A stretch of 64,000 bases of DNA from NCBI RefSeq assembly GCF_015910445.1, contig NZ_CP048882.1:4588001-4652000 (forward strand), written 5' to 3'. Positions 18,210 through 27,078 of the stretch are shown here, in pieces. The stretch's first letter is position 1. Each line of letters begins with the position of its first letter. The stretch is from Streptomyces bathyalis (GTDB lineage: Bacteria > Actinomycetota > Actinomycetes > Streptomycetales > Streptomycetaceae). A model generated the notes under the pieces. That model was not told where the DNA came from, made no database searches, and saw only the letters and a list, made by a program, of their open reading frames with translations. Both the position numbers and the translations under genes were made by a program.

Positions 18210-19055
18210 ATGCCCGAGATCGAACTGACCGCCGGCTCGATCGACTACACGGACACCGGCGGACCGGGCGAGGCCGTCGTCCTCGTCCCTGGCCTCGCCT
18301 TCGACGAATCGGTGTGGCAGCCGGTGGTGGACGAATTGCGCGACGGCTTCCGCGTCCTCGTCCCGGTGCTGCCCATCGGCGCCCACCGACGGCCGATGCG
18401 GCCGGACGCGGATCTCTCGGCGCACGGAGTCGCGGCCGTCCTCGCGGAGTTCCTGGAGCGCATGGATCTGCGTGACGTCACGCTCGTCCAGAACGACGCG
18501 GGCACCGCCCAGTTGCTCGTGGGTGTATGCGACGAACGCATCGGCCGCCTGGTCCTCACCTCGTGCGAGGCCCTGGAGAACTACCCGCCGGGCATCCAGG
18601 GCAGGACCCTCCATGCGATGAGCAGGATCCCCGGCGGACTCTTCCTTCTGCTGCAGTCCTTCCGGGTGCCGTTCCTGACGAGGATGCAGACCTCGCTGGG
18701 CGGCATGGCCAAGCACCCCATCCCGTACGAGCTGGTGCGCCGCTGGTACGGCCCGCTGTTGACGAACCGTGAAGTGCGCCGGGACTTCGCGAAGTTCTGC
18801 CGTGGCGTGCGGAAGGACACCTATCTCGAGGCCGCGGAACGCCTCAAGCGGTTCCGCGGACCGGCCCTCGTCGCATGGGGAGCGGAGGACCGGATGATGC
18901 CGCCCCGGACCGGCCGCCGCCTCGCCGCGCTGCTTCCGCGCGGCGAGTACGTGGAGATCCCCGACTCACGGACCCTCATCCCCCTCGACAACCCACGCGC
19001 CCTGTGCGCGGAACTGCGCCGCTTCATCAAGGAGACGCCGGCCGACCGCAGTTGA
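18210..19055 (+). CDS. Alpha/beta hydrolase with Asp at the nucleophile position
   Basis: 281 residues with an alpha/beta hydrolase layout: a first strand and oxyanion region (VVLVPGLAFDESVW), then the nucleophile elbow LVQNDAGTAQLL with Asp96 where esterases have Ser. Asp at this place is characteristic of the haloalkane-dehalogenase and epoxide-hydrolase branches. A late acid is plausible in LVAWGAEDRMMPP. At the usual catalytic histidine position the sequence reads IPDSRTLIPLDNP, with no His, as in several related actinobacterial proteins. Catalytic competence is therefore uncertain. It is divergent from a TetR gene that probably controls it. Confidence 0.85.
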   Translation: MPEIELTAGSIDYTDTGGPGEAVVLVPGLAFDESVWQPVVDELRDGFRVLVPVLPIGAHRRPMRPDADLSAHGVAAVLAEFLERMDLRDVTLVQNDAGTAQLLVGVCDERIGRLVLTSCEALENYPPGIQGRTLHAMSRIPGGLFLLLQSFRVPFLTRMQTSLGGMAKHPIPYELVRRWYGPLLTNREVRRDFAKFCRGVRKDTYLEAAERLKRFRGPALVAWGAEDRMMPPRTGRRLAALLPRGEYVEIPDSRTLIPLDNPRALCAELRRFIKETPADRS

Positions 19056-19234
19056 CGACGTCCACGAGGCGGCGCCCAACCGGCCGAGGCCGACGAGTCC
19101 CCGCCCGCGACCCACCCGCCCCCGGCTCCGGAGGGCAGGAGAGCGAGGCATCACGGCTTGGCTCGTGTGCCGGATCTGCGGGTATCGGCTCGGGCGTCGC
19201 CTTACGCGAGACGTCAAGCAGCGGCGCGGGAAGC

Positions 19235-19864
19235 TCAGTTGAGCTTGGTGACGGCGGTTCCCGTCGTCCGCTTGAAGTCGCCGACGGGGGCGCTGCCGAG
19301 GTCGCCCATCTGGCCCCAGCGGACCAGGGTCACGACCTTGCCGTCCCGTCCGACGCCGAACAGGTGCACGTTGATCTCGGATTCGGGGATCGAGACCTGC
19401 ACGCCGTAGACGTGTGCGCCGTTGCCCACGGCCAGCCCGCTGTAGTCGTCCCAGGAGGCGGTGCCGCCGGGCGTCTCGCGCAGCCAGTCCGCGGCGCAGG
19501 CGGCGACGCTCTTCCTCAACGAGGCGGCCAGCTTGCTCGCCGCGCCGGAGCTCGAAGCGGTGACGCTGACCTGGGTGGCGGTGGCGTCCAAGTCCGTGTG
19601 GAACTCGCGGTGGTGGCTGCGGGCGGACGGCAGCACACCCTCCGCGCAGAACGGTTCCGGATCCGGCAGCCCGGCCGTCACCTTGCCCGCGAACCAGGGC
19701 GAGGACGGGTGCGGCGGCAGGTCTGCGGGAGCCAGGAAGCCCGGTGCCTTGGTCTTCTTCGCCGGGGCGGCGACGCCCGGGCTGCTCGCGGCAAGCGTGA
19801 GCCCCAACGCCGAGAGCGCCGCGAGAGCGCCGAGAGCCGCGGAACGGAAGGTCTGTGCGGGCAT
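19235..19864 (-). CDS. Secreted protein of unknown function (possible PknH-C-like sensor fold)
   Basis: 209 residues with a clear signal peptide (TFRSAALGALAALSALGLTLAASSPGVAA), then a mature domain of about 170 residues. The arrangement is ARSHHREFHTDLDATATQVSV, SVAACAADWLRE, and a final VTLVRWGQMGDLGSAPV. Two cysteines in the mature part could pair outside the cell. The pattern recalls extracellular sensor domains such as the PknH C-terminal domain, but I cannot confirm it. It is transcribed toward the hydrolase gene and has no clear partner. Confidence 0.7.
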   Translation of the reverse strand: MPAQTFRSAALGALAALSALGLTLAASSPGVAAPAKKTKAPGFLAPADLPPHPSSPWFAGKVTAGLPDPEPFCAEGVLPSARSHHREFHTDLDATATQVSVTASSSGAASKLAASLRKSVAACAADWLRETPGGTASWDDYSGLAVGNGAHVYGVQVSIPESEINVHLFGVGRDGKVVTLVRWGQMGDLGSAPVGDFKRTTGTAVTKLN

Positions 19865-19952
19865 ATTCGGAACCTTTCCCCCGTATCAGTACTGACGTCA
19901 CAACAGACCATCAAGCAGGCTGAAGGGTTGTACGTCCGGGGCGGCAGGGTGT

Positions 19953-20004
19953 CGCCGTCCGCCGTCCGCCGTCCGCCGTCCGCCGTCCGCCGTCCGCCGT
20001 CCGC
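19953..20004. repeat. Tandem 7-bp repeat (CGCCGTC, about seven copies)
   Basis: CGCCGTC is repeated head to tail in the 399-bp gap between the secreted-protein gene start (19864) and the small gene ending at 20264. A second local repeat, GGCCGGGCGTCGC in about three imperfect copies, follows at about 20126-20160. Nothing else in this gap looks like a gene. Such arrays are prone to slippage. Confidence 0.8.
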
Positions 20005-20263
20005 CGCGCGAGGGCGGACCGTCATGTGGTGACGGTTTCGAAGTCGCCGCTGCCGCAGTGGATTCGGGACGCCGCCGAGGCGGTCGTGCTCCGCGCCGCC
20101 GACCGCGCGGATGCCCCGCGCTCACGGCCGGGCGTCGCGGCCGGGCGTCGCGGCCGGGCGTCGAACGGGCGCGCCCGGCGGATCGGCGCACGGCGACCGC
20201 GCGCGGCCGATGAGCCGTCCCCTTCGCGGTGCGGTGACGCCTGCCCGGTGCCCGCGTACGGGA

Positions 20264-20608
20264 TCAGCCGTCCGCGCCGGAGAACCCCTCCGCGAGCTCG
20301 CGGTGCCTGTCCGCGGCCAGCTTCGCCTGGCCGGTGGTGATGGTGGATCCGGGCATGGTGCCCAGGCGTTCGACCTCTTCTGCGAAGCGCAGATGCTCGA
20401 TCCGCGCATGGTCACGGCAGGCGAGGCAGGTGACGCTGCCGGGACGCGGGGAGGTCATCGCGTACGGCACCCGCAGGCCGCAACCGGTGCTGACGTGACT
20501 CGGCAGGTCGCCCGCAAGACCGAACGCGGAGGCCATCACGTCGCGGACGGCGGCGTCGCGGTGAACGACCTTCGCCTCGACATGGATGTGCGGATCGTCC
20601 CCACCCAT
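20264..20608 (-). CDS. Small protein with a CxxC pair, function unknown
   Basis: 114 residues from an ATG with a GGGAGG ribosome site six bases upstream. The N-terminal half reads HIHVEAKVVHRDAAVRDVMASAFG. A central TCLACRDHARIEHLRFAEEVERLG carries one CxxC, which with the nearby His residues could bind a metal. I do not recognise the family. Codon use matches the surroundings and the start signal is good, so I consider it real. Confidence 0.55.
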   Translation of the reverse strand: MGGDDPHIHVEAKVVHRDAAVRDVMASAFGLAGDLPSHVSTGCGLRVPYAMTSPRPGSVTCLACRDHARIEHLRFAEEVERLGTMPGSTITTGQAKLAADRHRELAEGFSGADG

Positions 20609-20892
20609 GTGGCCTCCCTGCCCCGGCTACGGACCGGCCGGGAGCCTTCCCGGCCGGCGCTGCACTGCAGGACGAGTCTGCCACGCGGACGATGCGCCGG
20701 CGCCCTCACGTGATCTCGCCGGCGGGCTGCGGGCAACGGGCAGGGCCGTCCCCGGTTCAGGGCAGTCGCCCGGCGGCCCGGCTCTGAACGGCGTACTGAC
20801 AACTCGACCGGGGCCGAGCCTCGCAGGCCACCCGTCCGGCCCCCGGCCAGGCCCGCCGGGCCAGGGATACGCAGAGGGTGGAAGGCGGTCAC

Positions 20893-22080
20893 TCAGCGAA
20901 GCGACCGCAGGCCCGCACGCACCTCTTCCGCGAAGAGTTCCGGCTGCTCCCAGGCTGCGAAGTGTCCGCCCTTGTCGAGCCTGTTGTAGTGGATGAGGTT
21001 GGGATACGCCTGCTCCGCCCAACTCCGCGGGGCCTCGTAGAGCTCGTCGGGGAAGACGCTCACGGCGACCGGGATGGAAACACCCTTGACGTCGAGGAAC
21101 GAGAACTTGTTCTCCCAGTAGAGGCGCGACGATGAAATCGCCGTGTTCGTCAGCCAGAAGAGCGTGATGTTGTCGAGTTCGTCCTCTCGCGAAATGCCTC
21201 CCGGGTGTCCGGCGAAGGCCTCCGAGATGAGCTCCAGGCTGGCGGCATCATGGTCGAGCATGAAAGCCGCCAGACCCACCGGTGAATCCGCCAGACCGGT
21301 CAGCGTCTGCGGACGTGTCCCCATCATCTGGGCGTAGGCGATGTGCTTGTAGACGAAGTCCAGCTGCTCGCAGGCCCGCTTCTCCTCATCGGAGAGACCG
21401 GAGGGCAGCGGATTGCCGGCCTGGAGCGCCTGATCGATGTCGGGCGGAACCGCGCCAGGCATGTTCGTGTGAATCCCGAGCAGCCCCGGAGGCGCATCTG
21501 CGCCCATGAGGTCCGTGACGACCGCGCCCCAGTCGCCGCCCTGTGCCACGAACCGGGTGTATCCGAGCCGCCTCATCAGTTCCACCCAGGCGCGCGCGAT
21601 GTGGACGGGATCCCAGCCGGTGGCCGGCTTGCCCGAGAACCCGTAGCCGGGCATCGAGGGAATGACCAGGTGGAATGCGTCCGCCGCGCTCCCGCCGTGC
21701 GCCGTGGGATCGGTGAGCGGTTCGACGATCTTCAACTGCTCGATGACCGAACCGGGCCATCCGTGCGTGACGATCAGCGGCAGAGCGTTTTCGTGCTTCG
21801 AGCGGACGTGGATGAAATGAATGTCCAGTCCGTCGATCTCGGTGATGAACTGCGGAAGGGCGTTCAGCCTCGACTCGACCTTGCGCCAGTCGTAGTCAGA
21901 TGCCCAATAGCGGGCGAGTTCCTGAATCGTCTCGAGCTGCACGCCCTGGGACTGATCCGGGACGGTCTCCTTTTCGGGCCAGCGCGTGGCCTCGATGCGC
22001 TCCCGAAGGGAATCCAGTTCGGCGTCGGGGATCTCGACCGTAAACGGCCGGATCGCCGGCTGTTCCTGTATGACAGACAT
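20893..22080 (-). CDS. Epoxide hydrolase (EHN-domain alpha/beta hydrolase)
   Basis: 395 residues. The N-terminal EHN domain (IRPFTVEIPDAELDSLRERI, TRWPEKE) caps an alpha/beta hydrolase fold. HGWPG at 106-110 forms the oxyanion hole, Asp183 in QGGDWGAVV is the nucleophile and His373 in DKGGHFAAWEQP the general base. The acid-side tyrosines expected in the lid are plausible (PSMPGYGFSG; TGLADSPVGLAAFML). The family opens epoxides to diols by an ester intermediate. The natural substrate is not readable. The gene is single on the minus strand, followed by the small CxxC gene. Confidence 0.93.
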   Translation of the reverse strand: MSVIQEQPAIRPFTVEIPDAELDSLRERIEATRWPEKETVPDQSQGVQLETIQELARYWASDYDWRKVESRLNALPQFITEIDGLDIHFIHVRSKHENALPLIVTHGWPGSVIEQLKIVEPLTDPTAHGGSAADAFHLVIPSMPGYGFSGKPATGWDPVHIARAWVELMRRLGYTRFVAQGGDWGAVVTDLMGADAPPGLLGIHTNMPGAVPPDIDQALQAGNPLPSGLSDEEKRACEQLDFVYKHIAYAQMMGTRPQTLTGLADSPVGLAAFMLDHDAASLELISEAFAGHPGGISREDELDNITLFWLTNTAISSSRLYWENKFSFLDVKGVSIPVAVSVFPDELYEAPRSWAEQAYPNLIHYNRLDKGGHFAAWEQPELFAEEVRAGLRSLR

Positions 22081-22187
22081 GCCGATCTCCTTGCCGTATG
22101 TCTTCAGTGTAGGTCGGGACCGCTGGCCGGCTCGTCCGTGATCACTCGGTATGCGTGCGTCCCCTCATGAGGAAACGATCACGACGA

Positions 22188-22230
22188 AACGGCGCTCGGT
22201 GACCGCCATGGGCAGCCGCCGAGCGCCGTT
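22188..22230 (-). terminator. Hairpin after the MHS transporter gene
   Basis: AACGGCGCTCGG (22188-22199) pairs exactly with CCGAGCGCCGTT (22219-22230) across a 19-nt loop. It lies 22 bases beyond the minus-strand transporter stop and separates it from the epoxide hydrolase gene. Confidence 0.65.
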
Positions 22231-22252
22231 GTCGTTCCGGGATGTGAGCGCG

Positions 22253-23578
22253 TCAGGACGTGAGCACGTCGCTTCGCGAGCGCTCCTCCTCGGTCTTGGC
22301 CTCGTCGCCGTCGACGCGGTACAGGTCGATGTCGCGGGTCTCCCGCATGGTGAGGTACACGACCAGCGAGACGGCCGCGCATCCGGCCACGTACCAGAAG
22401 TAGCCGGACTCGATACCGGCGTTCTTGAACCACAGCGCGACGTACTCGGCCGTGCCGCCGAAGAGCGCGGCGGCGATGGCGTACGGCAGGGCGACGCCCA
22501 GCGCGCGGACCCCCGTGGGGAACAGCTCCGCCTTCACGCACGCGTTGATCGACGTGTAGCCGGTGACGATCACCAGGGCCAGCAGGGTCAGCCCGAACGC
22601 GGGCAGGAAACTGCCGGCCTGCCCGAGCAGCTTCATGATCGGCACGGTCAGGAGGGTGGAGCCGAGCGCGAACGTGATGAGCATCGGGCGGCGGCCGATG
22701 CGGTCCGAGAGCAGCCCGCCCAGAGGCTGCAGGCACATGAAGACGAACAGCGCGCAGAAGCTGACCAGCGTCGCCTGGTCCTTGGGCAGGCCCGCGGTGT
22801 TGGACAGGTACTTCGTCAGGTAGGTCGTGTACGTGTAGTAGGCGACCGTGCCGCCCATGGTGAGCGCGATGACCAGGAACGCCTCGCGCTTGTGCTGCCA
22901 CAGGGCGGCGAGCGTCCCGCGGTCCTCCTTGCGGGTGTCGCCGACCTCCTCGTACACCTCCGTCTCCAGCATGCTGCGCCGCAGGTAGAAGACGACCGCG
23001 GCACCGGCTGCGCCGACGATGAACGGGATCCGCCAGCCCCAGCTGGTCAGGGTGTCCTCGGACATCGTGTTCTGGAGCACGATCTGCAGGCCGAGGCCCA
23101 CCAGCTGCCCGGCGGTCATCGACACGTACTGGAAGCTGGACGCGAAGCCCCGGCGGTTGGGGGCGGACGCCTCGGTGAGGTAGGTGGCGCTGGCGGCGTA
23201 CTCACCGCCCACGGACAGACCCTGGAGCAGCCGCGCGACGAGCAGGATCACGGCGCCGCCGTAGCCCGCGGTCTCGTACGTCGGCGCGATGGCGATGAGG
23301 ATCGCCGACGCCGACATGAGCGTGACCGTGAGCGTCAGCGCGGCCTTGCGGCCCCTGCGGTCACCGACCCGGCCGAGCAGCCAGCCTCCGACGGGACGCA
23401 TGAAGAAGCCGACGGCGAAGATGCCGGCGGTGTTCATGAGCTGAGCCGTCGGGTTCCCGCTCGGGAAGAACGATCCGGCGAAGTACGTGGCGAAGCTGGT
23501 GTACACGAACCAGTCGAACCACTCGACCATGTTGCCGGCCGAGCCCACCCAGATCTTCTTCCAGTGCTGTCGTTCCAT
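22253..23578 (-). CDS. MFS transporter, metabolite:H+ symporter (MHS) type
   Basis: 441 residues from the ATG at 23578 (MERQHWKKIWVGSAGNMVEWFDW); the longer frame adds non-conserved residues. About 12 hydrophobic spans, the MFS loop signatures GRVGDRRGRKAALT and SDRIGRRPM, and the GNMVEWFDWFVYT and LLQGLSVGGEYA motifs place it with the MHS subfamily (KgtP/ProP/ShiA relatives). These import dicarboxylates, osmolytes or similar acids with protons. The substrate cannot be assigned. A charged C-terminal tail ends the protein. Its promoter would lie in the 1-kb gap before the CIS locus. Confidence 0.9.
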   Translation of the reverse strand: MERQHWKKIWVGSAGNMVEWFDWFVYTSFATYFAGSFFPSGNPTAQLMNTAGIFAVGFFMRPVGGWLLGRVGDRRGRKAALTLTVTLMSASAILIAIAPTYETAGYGGAVILLVARLLQGLSVGGEYAASATYLTEASAPNRRGFASSFQYVSMTAGQLVGLGLQIVLQNTMSEDTLTSWGWRIPFIVGAAGAAVVFYLRRSMLETEVYEEVGDTRKEDRGTLAALWQHKREAFLVIALTMGGTVAYYTYTTYLTKYLSNTAGLPKDQATLVSFCALFVFMCLQPLGGLLSDRIGRRPMLITFALGSTLLTVPIMKLLGQAGSFLPAFGLTLLALVIVTGYTSINACVKAELFPTGVRALGVALPYAIAAALFGGTAEYVALWFKNAGIESGYFWYVAGCAAVSLVVYLTMRETRDIDLYRVDGDEAKTEEERSRSDVLTS

Positions 23579-24607
23579 AGCGGGCCACGCTGCCGGGCCG
23601 CGTCCTGGGAGATCAAGGGCACCGTGGCAACGATCGCGAGAACTTACGTGCGTTGTGTACACCGGAAGGCCACGGGGCGCGCCCGATGGGCGCGACCTGC
23701 ACGGACTGCGAAAAACGGTGCGCGAAGGCGGCACGGCTTCCTCTGGAGTACCACCGGGCTTCCCAACTGTCGTGGCGCCGGCATCAGTTGCGGTTGCGGT
23801 GTCAGGGAGGCCGGGGTGCTCGGGTCACTGCCGAGTGGGGCGCGAGCACGTGGACGCTTGGCCTGACGCTCCATCGGGTTCACAGCTGACGGAATGGGCG
23901 CCGACCGCACCTTTTGCCCTGTTTTTCACGAGGTCTCCATGTACGAGTCCAAAATGTTCACCTGCCGGAATGCGCCACTCCGAGGAGTAATCAGTGCAGC
24001 GTGCGGCCGTGACTCCCCTCGGGAGACCCGCACGCCTCGCCTTCAACTCCCGTCGTTCTGCGACATAGTTGCAGGTCAGGGTCCTGTTCGAAGGGTTCGC
24101 GGAGGGTTTGCGCATTCGGTGGCGGATCCTCGCATTCCGGATTAGTTCCACCGTTCTTGCACGCAGAGCAACCGTGCTGAGCTGCACGGATGCCCGCGCC
24201 CCGGCCAGGTGCTCAGCTGTGTGACGAGATCTCGTCCCTCCCCCTGCCGCGCCCCTGGCGGCCCAGGTGCTCGAGGTCCTGACCTCCTGCTTCGCCGGGA
24301 TGCCAACTCCGTGGAATGTCAACGGCGTTGGCGAAACTCTTGTCCGTGGCCGGAAATTATGGGTGTGAGCCGCCTGGTATTCCCGATATGAATGGCGACG
24401 CACTCGGGCATCAGGAGTCGCGCCGGAGGACGGTGTGTCCCGTACGTACTGCATGGGTACGGCGGACGCCCCGCTCGACGGCGAGGCACGGGGGGAAGCT
24501 CGCGAGTGCGTCGTCGCGTGCGCCCAGGCCGCCGTACCACCACGGACCTGTGTCCCCCTTTCCCACTGAATGCCGTTGTCCAGGCGCTCGTAGGGATTGG
24601 AGGGGGA
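23579..24607. other. 1-kb gap before the CIS locus, no convincing gene
   Basis: Both strands lack a protein-like ORF with a ribosome site. The long minus-strand frame crossing it is the shadow of the sheath gene. The 23.89-24.18 kb part and the area round 24.31-24.40 kb are visibly more AT rich than flanking genes, as expected for promoters of the divergent transporter and the sheath gene. I could not fix a -35/-10 pair with proper spacing. A GGAGGGGG ribosome site sits just before the sheath ATG at 24608. Confidence 0.5.
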
Positions 24608-26461
24608 ATGCCGACGAAGCCGACCTATCCCGGTGTTTACGTCGAAGAGATTCCCAGCAGCGTCCGTACCATCACCCAGGTCACCACCGCGGCGACCGCA
24701 TTCGTGGGCCACACCCGCCGCGGTCCCCTCAACAAGCCGGTGCGGGTCACCAGTTACGCCGAGTTCGAACGCCGTTTCGGGGGTCTGACCTCGCAGAGCG
24801 CCGTCGCCTACGCAGTGCACCAGTTCTTCTGCAACGGCGGTTCCATCGCGGTCATCGTGCGCGTGGCCAAGGCCGGTTCGGGCAAGGCGGCCTCCGTCAC
24901 CCTCGACTCGACCGAGGGCCGCAGCCAATGCCCGGTGCTGGAGATCACCGCCCGCGAGCCGGGCGTGTGGGGCTGCGGGTTGCGCGTGGCCGTGGACTAC
25001 GACACGCCGGCACCCGAGGAGACCTTCAACCTGCGCGTCTTCGACGCCAGGGGAGAGGCCCGTGAGTTCTTCGGCGGGCTGTCCATGGACCCGTGCCACA
25101 GCCGCTACGTCCAGACCGTCGTCAACTCCGGCTCCACGCTGGTGCGTGCCGAGGTCGTCGGTGAGGGAGAGGGACGTCCCGACCCGTCCGGCACGGTCTC
25201 CAAGCCCTTCTCGGGGAATCTGCCCGACCTCGGTGTCGAACTGACCGTGAAGATCGGGGACACCGAGCGGGAGTTCGTCCTGTACGACCAGGACGAGGAC
25301 GGCGAGGCTCCCTGCAGCGTCGCCGAACTCGCCCTGCTTCTGGAGCGGAAGCTGCGTGCCCTGCCGGACGCGCCGGGACGCCACGACTTCGCCGCCGCGG
25401 AGGTCACGGCATTCGGCAACCGGCTCCAGACCGTCGCCGGGAGCAACGATCCGGAGGCCGTCGTCCGCTTCGTCGGCGAATGCGCCAACGACCTTGGCCT
25501 GGAAGCCTCCGTCAACCCACCGGTGTTCGCCCTCGAGGGCGGCGAGGACGGCGAGGCGCCCGGGCCGCGCGACCTGGTCGGCAGCGAGGCCCGCAAGTCC
25601 GGGCTCCAGGCGCTGCGCGACGTCGACGACGTCAACCTGCTCGCACTGCCCGAACTCGCGGCGTACGAATCGACCGAGGACATGATCACCGTCCTGGCGG
25701 CGGCCCAGCGGCTGTGCCGCGAGGAGCGCATCTACCTCCTCGTCGACGCGCCCGCGGCCTGGTCCGGAGTGGACGCCGTCCGCACCGGCATAGCCGCCTT
25801 CGAGCCCGTACGCAGCAGCCACGCGGGTCTGTACTTCCCGCATCTGCAGATGACCGACCCGCTCACCGGCCGGCTGCGTTCGTTCCCGCCCTCCGGCGCC
25901 GTCGCCGGAGTCATCGCCCGTACGGACGGTGAACGCGGCGTGTGGAAGGCACCCGCGGGCACGGAAGCGCGTCTCGCCGACGTGCACTCGCTGTCGGTGC
26001 GGCTCACCGACCGCGAGAACGGGCTGCTCAACCCGCTCGGCGTCAACTGCCTGCGGACCTTCCCGATGGTGGGTCCCGTGGTCTGGGGTGCCCGCACCCT
26101 GGAGGGCTCGGACGCACGCGAGAGCGAATGGAAGTACACCCCGGTGCGGCGGCTCGCGCTCCACGTCGAGGAGAGCCTCCACCGCGGCCTGCGCTGGGCC
26201 GTCTTCGAGCCCAACGACGAGCAGCTGTGGCAGCAGATCCGGATGAACGTCTCCTCGTATCTGCACACGCTCTTCCAGCAGGGCGCCTTCACGGGCGGCA
26301 CGCCGCGGGAGGCCTACTTCGTCAAGTGCGACCACGACACCACGACGGAGGAGGACGTCGAGAACGGCGTCGTCAACATCGTGGTGGGCATCGCGCCGGT
26401 GCGCCCGGCGGAGTTCGTGATCGTCAAGGTCCAGCAGATGGCGGGACAGTTCACGTCCTGA
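24608..26461 (+). CDS. CIS contractile sheath protein
   Basis: 617 residues. The N-terminus PTYPGVYVEEIPSSVRTI and the following TAFVGHTRRGPLNKPVRVTSYAEFERRFGG are the conserved opening of phage-tail-type sheath proteins. The C-terminal sheath domain has SVRLTDRENGLLNPLGVNCLR and VWGARTL and ends with IVVGIAPVRPAEFVIVKVQQ. The sheath assembles around the tube in the extended state and contracts to drive it. It opens a 20-gene co-directional block. Only one sheath gene is present, unlike Afp/PVC loci, which have three. The ATG follows a GGAGGGGG ribosome site. Confidence 0.95.
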   Translation: MPTKPTYPGVYVEEIPSSVRTITQVTTAATAFVGHTRRGPLNKPVRVTSYAEFERRFGGLTSQSAVAYAVHQFFCNGGSIAVIVRVAKAGSGKAASVTLDSTEGRSQCPVLEITAREPGVWGCGLRVAVDYDTPAPEETFNLRVFDARGEAREFFGGLSMDPCHSRYVQTVVNSGSTLVRAEVVGEGEGRPDPSGTVSKPFSGNLPDLGVELTVKIGDTEREFVLYDQDEDGEAPCSVAELALLLERKLRALPDAPGRHDFAAAEVTAFGNRLQTVAGSNDPEAVVRFVGECANDLGLEASVNPPVFALEGGEDGEAPGPRDLVGSEARKSGLQALRDVDDVNLLALPELAAYESTEDMITVLAAAQRLCREERIYLLVDAPAAWSGVDAVRTGIAAFEPVRSSHAGLYFPHLQMTDPLTGRLRSFPPSGAVAGVIARTDGERGVWKAPAGTEARLADVHSLSVRLTDRENGLLNPLGVNCLRTFPMVGPVVWGARTLEGSDARESEWKYTPVRRLALHVEESLHRGLRWAVFEPNDEQLWQQIRMNVSSYLHTLFQQGAFTGGTPREAYFVKCDHDTTTEEDVENGVVNIVVGIAPVRPAEFVIVKVQQMAGQFTS

Positions 26462-26528
26462 CGGGCCGGCCGCCGTCCGGCAGGCCGGCGGCCGGGTGAC
26501 CGACTACCCGAGGAACCGAAGGAATCCG

Positions 26529-27053
26529 ATGGCAGAGTTCCAGATAAACGCCCATCGCTTCGACCCGTACAAGAACTTCAAGTTCCTCGTCCTGTGGGAC
26601 GGACGTACGGTCGCGGGCATCAGCAAGATCAGCCCGCTGAAGCGGACCACCGAGGTCGTCAAGCACCGGCACGGCGGCGACCCCAGCACTCCGCGCAAGT
26701 CCCCCGGACGCTCCGAGTTCGAGGGCGTCACCCTGGAGCGCGGTGTCACGCACGACCCGGAGTTCGACCGCTGGGCGAACAAGGTGTGGCAGGTCGGCGC
26801 CGGTCTCGGCTCCGAGGTGTCGCTGGCCGACTTCCGCAAGGACATCGTCATCCAGGTCCTGAACGAAGCGGGTCAGGTCGCCGTCTCGCACAAGCTCTAC
26901 CGCTCCTGGCCGAGCGAGTACCAGGTGCTGGGCGAGATGGACGCCAACGCCAACGCGGTCGCGATCCAGAGCCTGAAGCTGGAGTGCGAAGGATGGGAGC
27001 GGGACTACGAGGTCCCGGAGCCCGCCGAGCCCTCCTTCACCCACCCCGCCTGA
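26529..27053 (+). CDS. CIS inner tube protein (gp19/Hcp-like)
   Basis: 174 residues beginning MAEFQINAHRFDPYKNFKFLVLWDGR. The family pattern continues with GISKISPLKRTTEVVKHRHGG, KSPGRSEFEGVTLERGVTHDPEF, and the Trp/Ala/Asn-rich last strands. These proteins stack as hexameric rings to form the rigid tube pushed through the target membrane. An AAGGA site precedes the chosen ATG; an upstream in-frame GTG adds only a non-conserved leader. A single tube gene next to the sheath is the core of a CIS. Confidence 0.95.
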   Translation: MAEFQINAHRFDPYKNFKFLVLWDGRTVAGISKISPLKRTTEVVKHRHGGDPSTPRKSPGRSEFEGVTLERGVTHDPEFDRWANKVWQVGAGLGSEVSLADFRKDIVIQVLNEAGQVAVSHKLYRSWPSEYQVLGEMDANANAVAIQSLKLECEGWERDYEVPEPAEPSFTHPA

Positions 27054-27078
27054 ACGCCGGACGGGGGGAGCAACGGCG

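Noticed and set aside
19953..20160. CRISPR array
   Set aside because: The 7-bp and 13-bp repeats are contiguous without spacers. They are simple tandem repeats.
23825..26335. Long minus-strand ORF of 836 codons
   Set aside because: It is antisense to the sheath gene, lacks recognisable domains and shows reversed codon bias. It is a shadow of GC-rich coding DNA.
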